Shown here in pieces: positions 19,136-26,835 of a stretch of DNA of 57,932 nt. Positions within the stretch are counted from its first letter, which is position 1. The number at the start of each line of letters is the position of its first letter. The position numbers and the translations under genes were made by a program. Under the pieces are notes generated by a model. The model did no database searches. It saw only the letters and a program-made list of their open reading frames with translations, and was not told the origin of the DNA. The stretch is from the IMG/VR virus record IMGVR_UViG_3300021961_010926, positions 1 through 57,932 of that record, one strand, 5' to 3'. The DNA comes from a virus.

Positions 19136-20052
19136 TATTGCCTCGGTGTCTTTTGACATGGACGAGTAACGTTAAGAATATTCGATTGACGGTAAGCTAA
19201 TTCATATGAAGAAGCTCGTATAGGGTTGATATCAATGCCCCCTCTCCGAGTATAGAGGCACATCACTAATAGCTCCTCGGGTTGTATTAGATCCCACAAA
19301 CGCTTATAAATGCATTCGGTAATCTCTTCATGAAAGTGGTTCTCTTTTCGCATCGATACAATATACTTAAGTAAAGATTCCGGTGTAACCGCCTTATCCC
19401 CTTTAATATGGATATAGACATCTCCCCAATCGGGCTGATTAGTTACACGACAGTTCGATCGAAGTGAGTGTGAACGCCATCTTTCATACCGTCCAATGGA
19501 TGGTACTACTTCAAGAATATCAGCTGATTCATTATAATCTGTAAATACCATTTTTTCAATATTACAATACTTCTCAAGCGAGATGAAATCGCCTGTGACT
19601 GGTTTAAACGTATCTACATCACCTATATGGATAGTTACATTAACTTCACCGCCTACTACATCTGATAAATCCATAGAGATTTTATCTTCTATGATCCATA
19701 AATCATCTAATGTGGTCATAATCTTATCCATATTATATGAATTAAGATATAACTTGACAGATTTAGATTCTACGATATTAGGTGTATTAGATTGGTATTG
19801 AAATTTTAACCAACCGGATACTGGAAATCCATTCTTAAGAAGAGTGGAAAATTCATACGCGTTCCAGGCATCACCACCTACGAAAGGCAGATTATCATCT
19901 TCGATACCGTAAGCAGTTCTATTAAGAGAACGAGGAACACCGACTAAGAGACTGCTGTCTACTTTATCGGGCGTAACGTATGGTTTTACTACAGATCCAT
20001 CTCCAGCTTTACCAAGATGGACCGAAGCTAGTTCGTTAATTTTATCGACCAT
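19135..20052 (-). CDS. queF: QueF NADPH-dependent preQ0 reductase
   Basis: 305 residues, the long bimodular form. ESKSVKLYLNS (95-105) is the QueF signature. Cys201 in SNCRVTNQPDW with Asp208 seven residues later matches the catalytic Cys194/Asp201 pair known for the bimodular type. ENHFHEE (238-243) and YTRRGGIDINP near the end are further family blocks. It reduces the nitrile of preQ0 to the aminomethyl group of preQ1 with two NADPH. Its presence shows the phage goes beyond preQ0. It overlaps the start of the kinase gene by 11 bases. Confidence 0.95.
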   Translation of the reverse strand: MVDKINELASVHLGKAGDGSVVKPYVTPDKVDSSLLVGVPRSLNRTAYGIEDDNLPFVGGDAWNAYEFSTLLKNGFPVSGWLKFQYQSNTPNIVESKSVKLYLNSYNMDKIMTTLDDLWIIEDKISMDLSDVVGGEVNVTIHIGDVDTFKPVTGDFISLEKYCNIEKMVFTDYNESADILEVVPSIGRYERWRSHSLRSNCRVTNQPDWGDVYIHIKGDKAVTPESLLKYIVSMRKENHFHEEITECIYKRLWDLIQPEELLVMCLYTRRGGIDINPIRASSYELAYRQSNILNVTRPCQKTPRQ

Positions 20053-20575
20053 TAATCACCTCAAGTACTTGATTGACTCTTTCTCTTACGGAGCCGGATA
20101 CATAATGCACCGGTATGTTATGTTCTTCAATTACATCTATGAAGGATCTATTGATCTGATTCCGAAATGATGTATTGGTAGAACGAACACCATCTGAAAC
20201 TATATCAAACTCTGGTTTAATAAAGAACAGATAATCATAATAAGAAATAAGCTTATGAAACACATTATAGGCTATTTCCATAGTTTCTTCTTTTATGTTA
20301 CCGCTCTGTCTTAGCCATTTCGTATACACTAAACCATCTAATACAGTTCGATCAGTAATCATATTCTTATTTAAAAATATATTATAAACATGTTTCATCA
20401 TGATTAACTCTTGAGTATGGTCATTACCTTGCTCGTTAATTGGTAGACCGATTTTTTTTACCCATCGAGTTACTTCGTCACACACTACGTAATCTTGAAA
20501 TTCCTTTTCTGATCTTAGAGCGTTAAGCAGAGTTGTCTTACCTACTGACTGCGACCCCGTTATTCCAATACGCAT
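20042..20575 (-). CDS. NadR/AAA_28-like nucleoside or nucleotide kinase
   Basis: 177 residues. MRIGITGSQSVGKTTLLNAL carries Walker A GSQSVGKT at residues 7-14. VVCDEVTRWV supplies the acidic residue, and MITDRTVLDGLVYTKWL (TDR-x-x-xD) matches the NadR-type kinase pattern. The family includes ribosylnicotinamide kinases and phage nucleotide kinases. It lies between queF and the formyltransferase and overlaps both, so a role in handling deazaguanine or purine nucleotides, or NAD(P) supply for QueF, is an attractive inference. Confidence 0.75.
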   Translation of the reverse strand: MRIGITGSQSVGKTTLLNALRSEKEFQDYVVCDEVTRWVKKIGLPINEQGNDHTQELIMMKHVYNIFLNKNMITDRTVLDGLVYTKWLRQSGNIKEETMEIAYNVFHKLISYYDYLFFIKPEFDIVSDGVRSTNTSFRNQINRSFIDVIEEHNIPVHYVSGSVRERVNQVLEVINGR

Positions 20576-21107
20576 TAGTTCTCATCCTCATGAATTGTGT
20601 CCACGATTGTAATGACAATTCCTTTAAAGTTCCATATACTTCATCTAAGTTTTTTGCCAGATTCTTTTGGTGCTTCTTAGTATAAATCTCACCAGCATCT
20701 ACTTCAGGTATTACTCTATGAACTACTGATCCCAGAGTATTATATTTACCCTCCCATGTTCTTACTTGCGGGTCCTTACCTTTGAGTTCTGGGTAGATAT
20801 CAATAGCTGCAGGGTGGCCATTATAAATCTCATACATTTCACAAACGTCTTGTGGTACAAGTCGAAGATATCCATGCAGGGTAATTATAGTATCACAGGG
20901 TCGCCAAAGGGTCTGTTCTCGTAAGAAGGTCATCAGCATATCGTGACTGCCATACTGAATCGGCGCACCAATCATTCTAAGCTTAGGGTTAATTTTTAAT
21001 GTCGTCTCGTAATTATTAGTAGCAATTAAATCCGGTACTTTGTTTAAAGATTGGGATAACTGAACAATCTCAGAACCGGTCTGACTAAAAAATGCAATCC
21101 ATTTCAC
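20538..21107 (-). CDS. PurN-like formyltransferase (DpdN candidate)
   Basis: 189 residues with a GTG start at 21107 (GTGA overlap with the DpdA-like stop). MKWIAFFSQTGSEIVQLSQS matches the GAR-transformylase N-terminus. TIITLHGYLRLVP, then YNGHPAAIDIYPELKGKDPQ with Asn96 and His98, and EVDAGEI with Asp137 reproduce the N-H-D catalytic triad of PurN/Fmt enzymes using 10-formyltetrahydrofolate. Full-length phage purine synthesis genes are not present here. Overlap with dpdA and closeness to queF point instead to N-formylation of preQ1, as proposed for the phage enzyme DpdN (7-deazaguanine literature, from memory). True purine GAR transformylase activity is the alternative. Confidence 0.75.
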   Translation of the reverse strand: MKWIAFFSQTGSEIVQLSQSLNKVPDLIATNNYETTLKINPKLRMIGAPIQYGSHDMLMTFLREQTLWRPCDTIITLHGYLRLVPQDVCEMYEIYNGHPAAIDIYPELKGKDPQVRTWEGKYNTLGSVVHRVIPEVDAGEIYTKKHQKNLAKNLDEVYGTLKELSLQSWTQFMRMRTNAYWNNGVAVSR

Positions 21108-21913
21108 TCATAATCTCCTGTTACAATTTGTCTAAACACATCAATATTCAAGTCAATAATATCAGAAGAAATATTATCAGGTTGAGCATTAATAAGGTTA
21201 ACCAGCTTGGTAGATTCTTTAGTCATCAGACCGGTAGATTCATACATTATATTTTTTAGACCATGTACTATAGGGTTAGATGTATCGACTGATTCTATCC
21301 AATCAAACCCGTTACGATAAAATAGGAATTCAATAGGAAGAGAACAACCTAACAGATGATGTGGTTTACTTTGATTTATAATACCTTCTTCCAACATCCT
21401 ACTCAGTACATGAACTCGGCCTAGCGCAAATGATACCCACTTATTAGGGTGTGGAAATACTTTTTGATAATAAGAATAATCAAAAGAAATAGCCAACTTA
21501 TCTACGTTGATTATTTCATCTAGATACCGATAACAGCCAACAATTTCTTCATATGATCTACCCTGAGCCACTCCAATACTTTTACATTGCTGTGGAATAC
21601 TATCTGCATAAGTAGTCTTCCATTTAACCGCATTAGTAATAGTAGAGATACTATCTTCTAACGCATCTGGAAGAATATATTCGGTTGGAACTAGTTTCTT
21701 AACCCACTCTGCATACTTATTCATATCGAATGCAGTTCCTAATTCGAATATCGAGTTATCTAAAATAACCTCTCGACCCATTTTAAGAGAATCAACAAAG
21801 AACTCATGATATTGTGGTATTTCATCTAGAAGGTGTACTAAACAATAATCATAGTCATTATACACTCTCGAATGTTCGAGCATCGATAGAGGGGATTCAT
21901 GTGAAATTTTCAT
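21104..21913 (-). CDS. dpdA: DpdA-like DNA guanine transglycosylase
   Basis: 269 residues with a TIM-barrel TGT-like order of motifs: ILDNSIFELG (50-59, D52) in place of DSGGFQ, YILPDALED (79-87), GVAQG (114-118), HHLLGCSLPIEF (185-196) and SVDTSNP (208-214), where Asp210 aligns with the TGT nucleophile. TGTs exchange guanine for a 7-deazaguanine base; DpdA proteins do so in DNA. The short length suits the compact phage DpdA subfamilies rather than the large bacterial form. It shares ATGA overlaps with both neighbours. With FolE-QueDEC-QueF it completes a DNA hypermodification pathway. tRNA modification is the alternative but is less likely given the motif differences. Confidence 0.8.
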   Translation of the reverse strand: MKISHESPLSMLEHSRVYNDYDYCLVHLLDEIPQYHEFFVDSLKMGREVILDNSIFELGTAFDMNKYAEWVKKLVPTEYILPDALEDSISTITNAVKWKTTYADSIPQQCKSIGVAQGRSYEEIVGCYRYLDEIINVDKLAISFDYSYYQKVFPHPNKWVSFALGRVHVLSRMLEEGIINQSKPHHLLGCSLPIEFLFYRNGFDWIESVDTSNPIVHGLKNIMYESTGLMTKESTKLVNLINAQPDNISSDIIDLNIDVFRQIVTGDYE

Positions 21914-22347
21914 TGTAATTGCTCAATTATCTCTGTTTTTACTGGGACCCACAACAATAAATCACCAAATTTATTAGGTTTTTTCCTAGATAAATTTGCC
22001 CGTATATAATCTATCATATCATTAACTTTATAACGGTAGATGGATTTTGTTTCAGTATCTACACCATAAATTTCTTTTGCTGCAGATGAATATATCCACC
22101 CAACATTTTCACGTCTTTTATTATAAAGTTCAACACCAAGGTAACCTTTAAAATAATTGGACTTTACATCTACCGGTACACCATTAATAATAAAGTCAAT
22201 CTTTAAATTAACTTGACTGTTAGGATCTACTTTGTGTTCGTAATTAAGCTTATTATGCTCACAGTAAATACGAACAATCTCTTCACCCTCGTCCCCTTTG
22301 GCTCCGTTAGTACCGTATCTACCTTCTGAATTATTATACCAGGTCAT
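21910..22347 (-). CDS. PD-(D/E)XK nuclease-like protein
   Basis: 145 residues. GDEGEEIVRIYCEHNKLNYE (E helix), then KIDFIINGVPVDVKSNYFKG give the E...D...D-x-K pattern of the restriction-endonuclease fold. The rest (YNKRRENVGWIYSSA; KSIYRYKVNDMIDYIR) is compatible with that alpha/beta core. ATGA overlap with dpdA and spacing of one base from folE tie it to the modification operon. It could be a nuclease that spares the modified phage DNA and cuts the host's, or a recombination nuclease. No substrate can be inferred. Confidence 0.65.
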   Translation of the reverse strand: MTWYNNSEGRYGTNGAKGDEGEEIVRIYCEHNKLNYEHKVDPNSQVNLKIDFIINGVPVDVKSNYFKGYLGVELYNKRRENVGWIYSSAAKEIYGVDTETKSIYRYKVNDMIDYIRANLSRKKPNKFGDLLLWVPVKTEIIEQLQ

Positions 22348-22348
22348 A

Positions 22349-23026
22349 TTAGCGTTTAATTAAAGACATAAACTCAGCACGGGCTTCAGGTTCAGTTCTA
22401 AAACACCCACCCAGCTTAGCAGTGTAAGTATAAGAGGAATGATCTTCCACCCCTCTCGACTTTACACAATAATGAACCCCTTCAATAACAACTGCAATAT
22501 CCTCAGTACCAAGAATAAATGCAAGAGAATGATATACTTGCTCAGCAATGCGTTCTTGGACCTGCGGTCGTCGAGCAAAATATTCAACGATACGATTAAG
22601 CTTAGACAAACCGAGAACTTTATCTTTAGGAATATATGCTATATGGGCTTTACCGTCAATAGTTACAAAATGATGTTCGCAGTTAGACATTAATGTAATG
22701 TCTTTTTCAATTACCATCTCATCGTAACCCATCTTATTCTGAATTACAGTTACCTTAGGAAAATTATCTGGTTTCAACCCCCAGAAAATTTCATTTACAT
22801 ACATCTTTGCAACACGTTTAGGGGTATCAATAAGAGAATCATCTTGAAGATCTAAACCCAAAGTTTCCATAATAGATGTAAAATATTTTTCGATCTTTTT
22901 AATCTTCCATTCTTCTTTCTTAAGAAGAGGATCAATCAGCGTAGGGGTATGAACCCCTTTCGATTTTAAATACTCTTCCACTTTATAACCGAGCTCGGCA
23001 TCGGTTTTACCTTTTTGAAACGACAT
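22349..23026 (-). CDS. folE: GTP cyclohydrolase I
   Basis: 225 residues, TAAGGAG before the ATG. SNCEHHFVTIDGKAHIAYIP then KDKVLGLSKLNRIVEYFARR, and GVHYCVKSRGVED, are the canonical blocks. Zinc ligands Cys116, His119 and Cys187 are present. It converts GTP to dihydroneopterin triphosphate, the entry step for 7-deazaguanine (and folate). The first ~40 residues are a variable extension. Located two bases from the nuclease-like gene and 18 bases after queE. Confidence 0.97.
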   Translation of the reverse strand: MSFQKGKTDAELGYKVEEYLKSKGVHTPTLIDPLLKKEEWKIKKIEKYFTSIMETLGLDLQDDSLIDTPKRVAKMYVNEIFWGLKPDNFPKVTVIQNKMGYDEMVIEKDITLMSNCEHHFVTIDGKAHIAYIPKDKVLGLSKLNRIVEYFARRPQVQERIAEQVYHSLAFILGTEDIAVVIEGVHYCVKSRGVEDHSSYTYTAKLGGCFRTEPEARAEFMSLIKR

Positions 23027-23044
23027 ACTTTACTCCTTAGTTAA

Positions 23045-23881
23045 TTAAGTTCCCCACTCGTTTTTGAAAAGAGGAACCTGCAATCTATCTGAATATCTCC
23101 ATCCTCTCTTCATAGCCATCTCAGCTACTGTTCGATTATTGAGATGATATACTGATTCCACACCACCTACGGGCATCAAGTATACAGGACCTTTAAACCC
23201 AGCTTGCCTGTATAGTTTAACAGCTTTCTCGGCATCCTCTGCATCTTCTTTTGTTGCTACCACAAACTTAAGATAAGTATACCCTACCTCTTCATAAGAT
23301 GCTACGATATCCGGTAGAATAGCATCTTCCCATTTTTCACCTGAGACCGGTAGTTTAGGTGATACGGAAAATGTGATACCATCCCATTTAAAACCGTAAA
23401 GTGAACGCTCAAGTTCTTCAGTAATTACTTGTGTTCCGTTAGTTTCAAAAGTGACATCTGTCAACGTCATCATCTTTTCGTTTTCTAACAAAGCCGGGTA
23501 AGCTCGTTGCCACCCGAGAAGTGGTTCCCCACCAGTTATAACTAAATGCTCTCCATCCCATACACCATGGGGAAGTAATTGTATAATCTTTTCTACGATA
23601 GTTTCAACCGACAGCATCGGTGAAAGATGTTTAAACCTTACGTCCCAAGATGCGTAAGAATCACATCCTGTAGAGACTAAAGGTAACTCTTCGTATTTTT
23701 TGAAAGACTTTGCATCGGTAGCGATTATATCACGCTCAGTAGAAACTTCACCTATAGGCATACCGAAGCCTGAGCAAGTAAAGTTACAACCGAAGGTACG
23801 GAGAAACACAGACGGTACGCCCATGTACCGCCCTTCACCCTGAATAGAGTAAAACAGTTCTGCTATTTTTATCTTGGACAT
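23045..23881 (-). CDS. queE: QueE 7-carboxy-7-deazaguanine synthase (radical SAM)
   Basis: 278 residues. IAELFYSIQGEGRYMGVPSV then FLRTFGCNFTC is typical of QueE. ITGGEPLLGWQ and FETNGTQ are the SAM-binding blocks. The cluster cysteines appear as Cys32 and Cys36, with the third at Cys73 in STGCDSYASWD after an insert of about 36 residues, instead of the common CxxxCxxC. The enzyme rearranges 6-carboxytetrahydropterin to 7-carboxy-7-deazaguanine (step 3). It is the first gene of the modification operon, downstream of a sigma70 promoter and a preQ1-riboswitch-like leader. Confidence 0.93.
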   Translation of the reverse strand: MSKIKIAELFYSIQGEGRYMGVPSVFLRTFGCNFTCSGFGMPIGEVSTERDIIATDAKSFKKYEELPLVSTGCDSYASWDVRFKHLSPMLSVETIVEKIIQLLPHGVWDGEHLVITGGEPLLGWQRAYPALLENEKMMTLTDVTFETNGTQVITEELERSLYGFKWDGITFSVSPKLPVSGEKWEDAILPDIVASYEEVGYTYLKFVVATKEDAEDAEKAVKLYRQAGFKGPVYLMPVGGVESVYHLNNRTVAEMAMKRGWRYSDRLQVPLFKNEWGT

Positions 23882-23886
23882 TTATG

Positions 23887-23921
23887 CTCCTAGTTTTGTT
23901 AATAGGTGGAAGGGCACCTAT
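23887..23921 (-). promoter_or_regulatory. preQ1-I riboswitch-like RNA element before queE
   Basis: The RNA reads AUAGG-(10-nt loop)-CCUAU, then UAACAAAACUAGGAG, whose AGGAG is the queE ribosome site. A 20-nt hairpin with a 5-bp stem and 10-nt loop, followed by an A-rich tail, copies the class-I preQ1 aptamer geometry; the tail is nearly identical to that of the Thermoanaerobacter tengcongensis aptamer (UUAACAAAACAAGG). CCU in the loop can pair with AGG, forming an H-type pseudoknot that hides the ribosome site. In this register the base that should read preQ1 (C15) is A, so binding may differ or be absent. Confidence 0.4.
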
Positions 23922-23930
23922 CACCTGCAC

Positions 23931-23959
23931 ATTATAAATTATAACAATCAGAAAATCCA
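23931..23959 (-). promoter_or_regulatory. sigma70-type promoter of the deazaguanine operon
   Basis: -35 TGGATT (23954-23959), 17-bp spacer, -10 TATAAT (23931-23936). Same core as early-promoter copies 7 and 9. The -35 touches the stop of the gp55 gene. It places queE and the genes to about 11.4 kb under early control. Confidence 0.75.
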
Positions 23960-24550
23960 CTACTCCATATCTGAATTATCCGATTCATCGTAACTATCAA
24001 CCTTTTTTTCACGCTGCTTAATCATCTTGCGTTCTGGTTCGATAGTATCATTATGTTTCTTTACTAGCTCCAAAAGATAATTTACAAATTCTTCATTATC
24101 TTCTGCTTGCGAGACAATTTGATCGATATCAATATTATCTAGTAACCTATATTTAGTTGCCTGATACTTTTTTTCTTTCTGAATTCTTCTTACGAATGCA
24201 AAAAAAGTTATCTGAGTGTAGTAAGCAAAGGGGTTTGAAAATCTCGTAGGGTCAAATTTATCGACTGCAGATAAGCAATTTTCTATACCGTCAGATATCA
24301 TATCATCTTTAAAAGTATAGTTAATAAAATTACCCTTATAAGAAAGGTGAGTTGCTATCTTAATGAAGCAATCGCCTATGTAGTTACTTACTTTAGGTTT
24401 GGGCAAACCCTTGGCAGCTGCATCTGCAACTTGAGCTCTATACTCAATTAAAGCTTCGAGAAATTTTTTATTATCAACGTAGTGAGCATTTCTAAGCTCA
24501 ATGGATTGTTGGCTTTTCTGCGACTTCGCTTTCTTCTTCATCATCTGCAT
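23960..24550 (-). CDS. 55: late-transcription sigma factor gp55
   Basis: About 196 residues; ATG at 24550 or 24544. KDDMISDGIENCLSAVDKFD then PTRFSNPFAYYTQITFFAFV and RRIQKEKKYQATKYR are the diverged sigma region-2 blocks of T4 gp55, which lets host RNA polymerase recognise TATAAATA late promoters. The N-terminus is basic and the C-terminus acidic. Exact or near-exact late -10 boxes are found before structural genes in this window, which fits. It overlaps the upstream gene by 53 bases. Confidence 0.92.
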   Translation of the reverse strand: MQMMKKKAKSQKSQQSIELRNAHYVDNKKFLEALIEYRAQVADAAAKGLPKPKVSNYIGDCFIKIATHLSYKGNFINYTFKDDMISDGIENCLSAVDKFDPTRFSNPFAYYTQITFFAFVRRIQKEKKYQATKYRLLDNIDIDQIVSQAEDNEEFVNYLLELVKKHNDTIEPERKMIKQREKKVDSYDESDNSDME

Positions 24551-24899
24551 TACTAATATAGTCCATGAGTTCGTTTAGATAAGAATATTCTTCGGAATCT
24601 TCTTTGCCTACCATTCTAATATATTCTTCGTACTTATTAGAAGCTTCTTGAGATAGCCTTGCAACAGCAAGAATAGAACTACCTTTGATGTGTATTATAC
24701 TATCATCAGTCATATTAATCCACGGGTTTATAGAACAACCTTGATATACTCTGCCATTTTTATCAGCAGTTCTATAATAATTAACGAGCATAGGGTGATG
24801 AAGTTCAACTAGTTCTGAATCTTCAAAATAAAAAATATCCTCAGCAATTTGTGCTAAAAGCTCATCACCGCTTATGAGTTTAATTATTCTATTATACAT
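24498..24899 (-). CDS. Sm/LSM-like conserved T4-type phage protein
   Basis: 133 residues. MYNRIIKLISGDELLAQIAE then ELVELHHPMLVNYYR look like the two-strand opening of an Sm fold (K-L-x-x-G-x-E). The middle has WINMTDDSIIHIKGSSILAV, the second Sm-type motif. The last third is an acidic tail. Hfq/LSM-like proteins at this place beside UvsW and gp55 occur in aquatic T4-like phages, from memory. RNA binding is inferred from the fold pattern. Confidence 0.6.
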   Translation of the reverse strand: MYNRIIKLISGDELLAQIAEDIFYFEDSELVELHHPMLVNYYRTADKNGRVYQGCSINPWINMTDDSIIHIKGSSILAVARLSQEASNKYEEYIRMVGKEDSEEYSYLNELMDYISNADDEEESEVAEKPTIH

Positions 24900-26377
24900 T
24901 AGATATCTACCTTTACAGTATTGTAATCGAATTTTTCATCGTTGTAGATTTTAATTCTTTCGATCATATGAAGCAAGGTATAGTTTTTTCTACCTTTCCA
25001 TTCCATATCATCACCAATATCGTAAAGCTTGCATTGCTCTTTCTGATCACCTTTTCTCAGCCCTCGGCCGATAGACTGAAGATTTCTAATTCTTGATTTA
25101 CCAGAGGATGCAAATATAATATTATGAAGGTTTTTTATATTTATACCCGTACTATAAGTACCATATGATGCGACAATTATAGCATCAGTTTCTTTCTCTA
25201 TAATCTTTCTTATTTGTTCTCTTGACTCAGTTTCAGTAGCACCTGATACAAAAAATACTTTTCGATTTTCAGCTTTCTTAGATATCATATCATGTAATAG
25301 CTTACCGTGCTTCTCAACATACTGAAACAGTACCAGTGTGTTACCTTGCTGAGAGGTAGCAAGGTTTCTTATAAACTTATTTCTTGCTTCGTATTGTAGT
25401 AGAAAGTCTACCTCTTCCTGATATTTAAGTTTGGAGTTTTGTTTTCTTATTTCTGGTGAGTAAGACAATACTAAGCAAAATATTTTTATATCTGCAAGTT
25501 GATCTTTATCAATTAACTCTCTTGTTGTAGTAACATGATACACTTGACCGAACATACCTTCTAAAACTAGCTTGTGAGTCTTAGTGCCGTCTAGCGTACC
25601 GGTTGTACCTATCCTGTATTGAGCTTTAGTTAACTTACCCATGATACTGGTAAGAGACTTTGCTTTGAAAGTATGACTTTCATCACCTACGACGACATCG
25701 AATACCTCAAACCATTTCTTAGGCAATTCATAAACCGATTGCCAAGTAGATATTACAATTGGCAGATCCGTTATCTTTTCATGACCCGAATATATTCGAT
25801 GGCAGTTAGTAATTACATCCCAACCATTTAAGCAGGAATAATCCTGAAAGTCAGAATACATTTGTTCAACTAGTGACGTAGTAGGTACCAGGATAAGCTG
25901 TCTCTTTTCAAATTGTTCGTACCATCTAAGTAGACAATAGATTATTAGAGATTTACCAGACCCTGTTGGAGATAGTAGCAAGCGTCTTTCATCACAAATA
26001 GCTTTGTATACTGCCTCTATTTGATAGTCGCGAATCAGAAGAGGGTTACCTCCTGATCCTAGATTTAGATTGCTGCAAAACTCAGCAACTTGATCGTAAG
26101 TAACATCAGTATCTTTAGTCGGAAGATCTGTACTATCGATAGGGTAGTTATTTACTTCACAAAAATGCTTTAAGTAAGGAAGAAGACCGACATACAGCTC
26201 TTTTGTCACTAATGAGTATAGTCGAAGTTTACCATCCCACATTTTGTTGCGATACATAGGTGTAAATTTCGCACCAGGTACTTCAAAAGTAAAGTGCTCA
26301 GAAATCTCTTGTGCGATAGACATCTCGCACAAAACTTTCATATAGACTTCATCGCGCTTAATTATTTTTACAGACAC
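24899..26377 (-). CDS. uvsW: UvsW-like DNA/RNA helicase
   Basis: 492 residues with a GTG start at 26377 (TAGTG overlap with the uvsY stop). LLLSPTGSGKSLIIYCLLRW (Walker A), VVVGDESHTFK (motif II, DESH), RIGTTGTLDG (motif III) and the C-terminal QSIGRGLRKGD (motif VI) define an SF2 helicase. The first ~90 residues (MSIAQEISEHFTFEVPGAKF) match the N-terminal DNA-binding domain of T4 UvsW. In T4 it unwinds branched intermediates and R-loops and switches off origin replication late. Length is close to T4 UvsW. Confidence 0.93.
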   Translation of the reverse strand: MSVKIIKRDEVYMKVLCEMSIAQEISEHFTFEVPGAKFTPMYRNKMWDGKLRLYSLVTKELYVGLLPYLKHFCEVNNYPIDSTDLPTKDTDVTYDQVAEFCSNLNLGSGGNPLLIRDYQIEAVYKAICDERRLLLSPTGSGKSLIIYCLLRWYEQFEKRQLILVPTTSLVEQMYSDFQDYSCLNGWDVITNCHRIYSGHEKITDLPIVISTWQSVYELPKKWFEVFDVVVGDESHTFKAKSLTSIMGKLTKAQYRIGTTGTLDGTKTHKLVLEGMFGQVYHVTTTRELIDKDQLADIKIFCLVLSYSPEIRKQNSKLKYQEEVDFLLQYEARNKFIRNLATSQQGNTLVLFQYVEKHGKLLHDMISKKAENRKVFFVSGATETESREQIRKIIEKETDAIIVASYGTYSTGINIKNLHNIIFASSGKSRIRNLQSIGRGLRKGDQKEQCKLYDIGDDMEWKGRKNYTLLHMIERIKIYNDEKFDYNTVKVDI

Positions 26378-26817
26378 TAAAATGCACCATTAGTAAACTT
26401 AGTATATTCTATTGCTGACTTAATATCCCAAGTTCTAGAATTTATCGAGCGTATAATTTGCTCAAGCGTATAAATTACAGTTTTAAAATACTCGACTTTG
26501 TCGACTAGCTCTACCAGGTCAGTATCGCTTTGCAAGAATTCATCCATCTCAGCTTTGAGAGGTTTATTGCCTTGGTACTGCAACCAGTCCATCGCTTGAA
26601 GTTCTTCTTGAGTTAGTTCGCCTCGATAGTAACGATACTTTATCTTGCGAGTACGTAGATAATCTGACTCTGCTTTTCTAAGCTGTAACTTAGCTTTAGA
26701 TAACAGAGTCAGATACTTGGCGTGTAAAGTTGGAACCTTAGTTGCTTCTCTACCAAGGTTCAACTCATCAATGGCCGAATCAATAGCCCATTGATCGGTG
26801 ATATCAGTTAATTTCAT
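26377..26817 (-). CDS. uvsY: UvsY recombination mediator
   Basis: 146 residues (T4 UvsY 137). MKLTDITDQWAIDSAIDELN then LGREATKVPTLHAKYLTLLS, and basic coiled-coil stretches (LQLRKAESDYLRTRKIKYRY), match UvsY, which loads UvsX recombinase onto gp32-coated single-stranded DNA. The gene order UvsY-UvsW-LSM-gp55 agrees. Its own promoter is not evident. Confidence 0.88.
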   Translation of the reverse strand: MKLTDITDQWAIDSAIDELNLGREATKVPTLHAKYLTLLSKAKLQLRKAESDYLRTRKIKYRYYRGELTQEELQAMDWLQYQGNKPLKAEMDEFLQSDTDLVELVDKVEYFKTVIYTLEQIIRSINSRTWDIKSAIEYTKFTNGAF

Positions 26818-26835
26818 AATATAAGATTAATCTAC

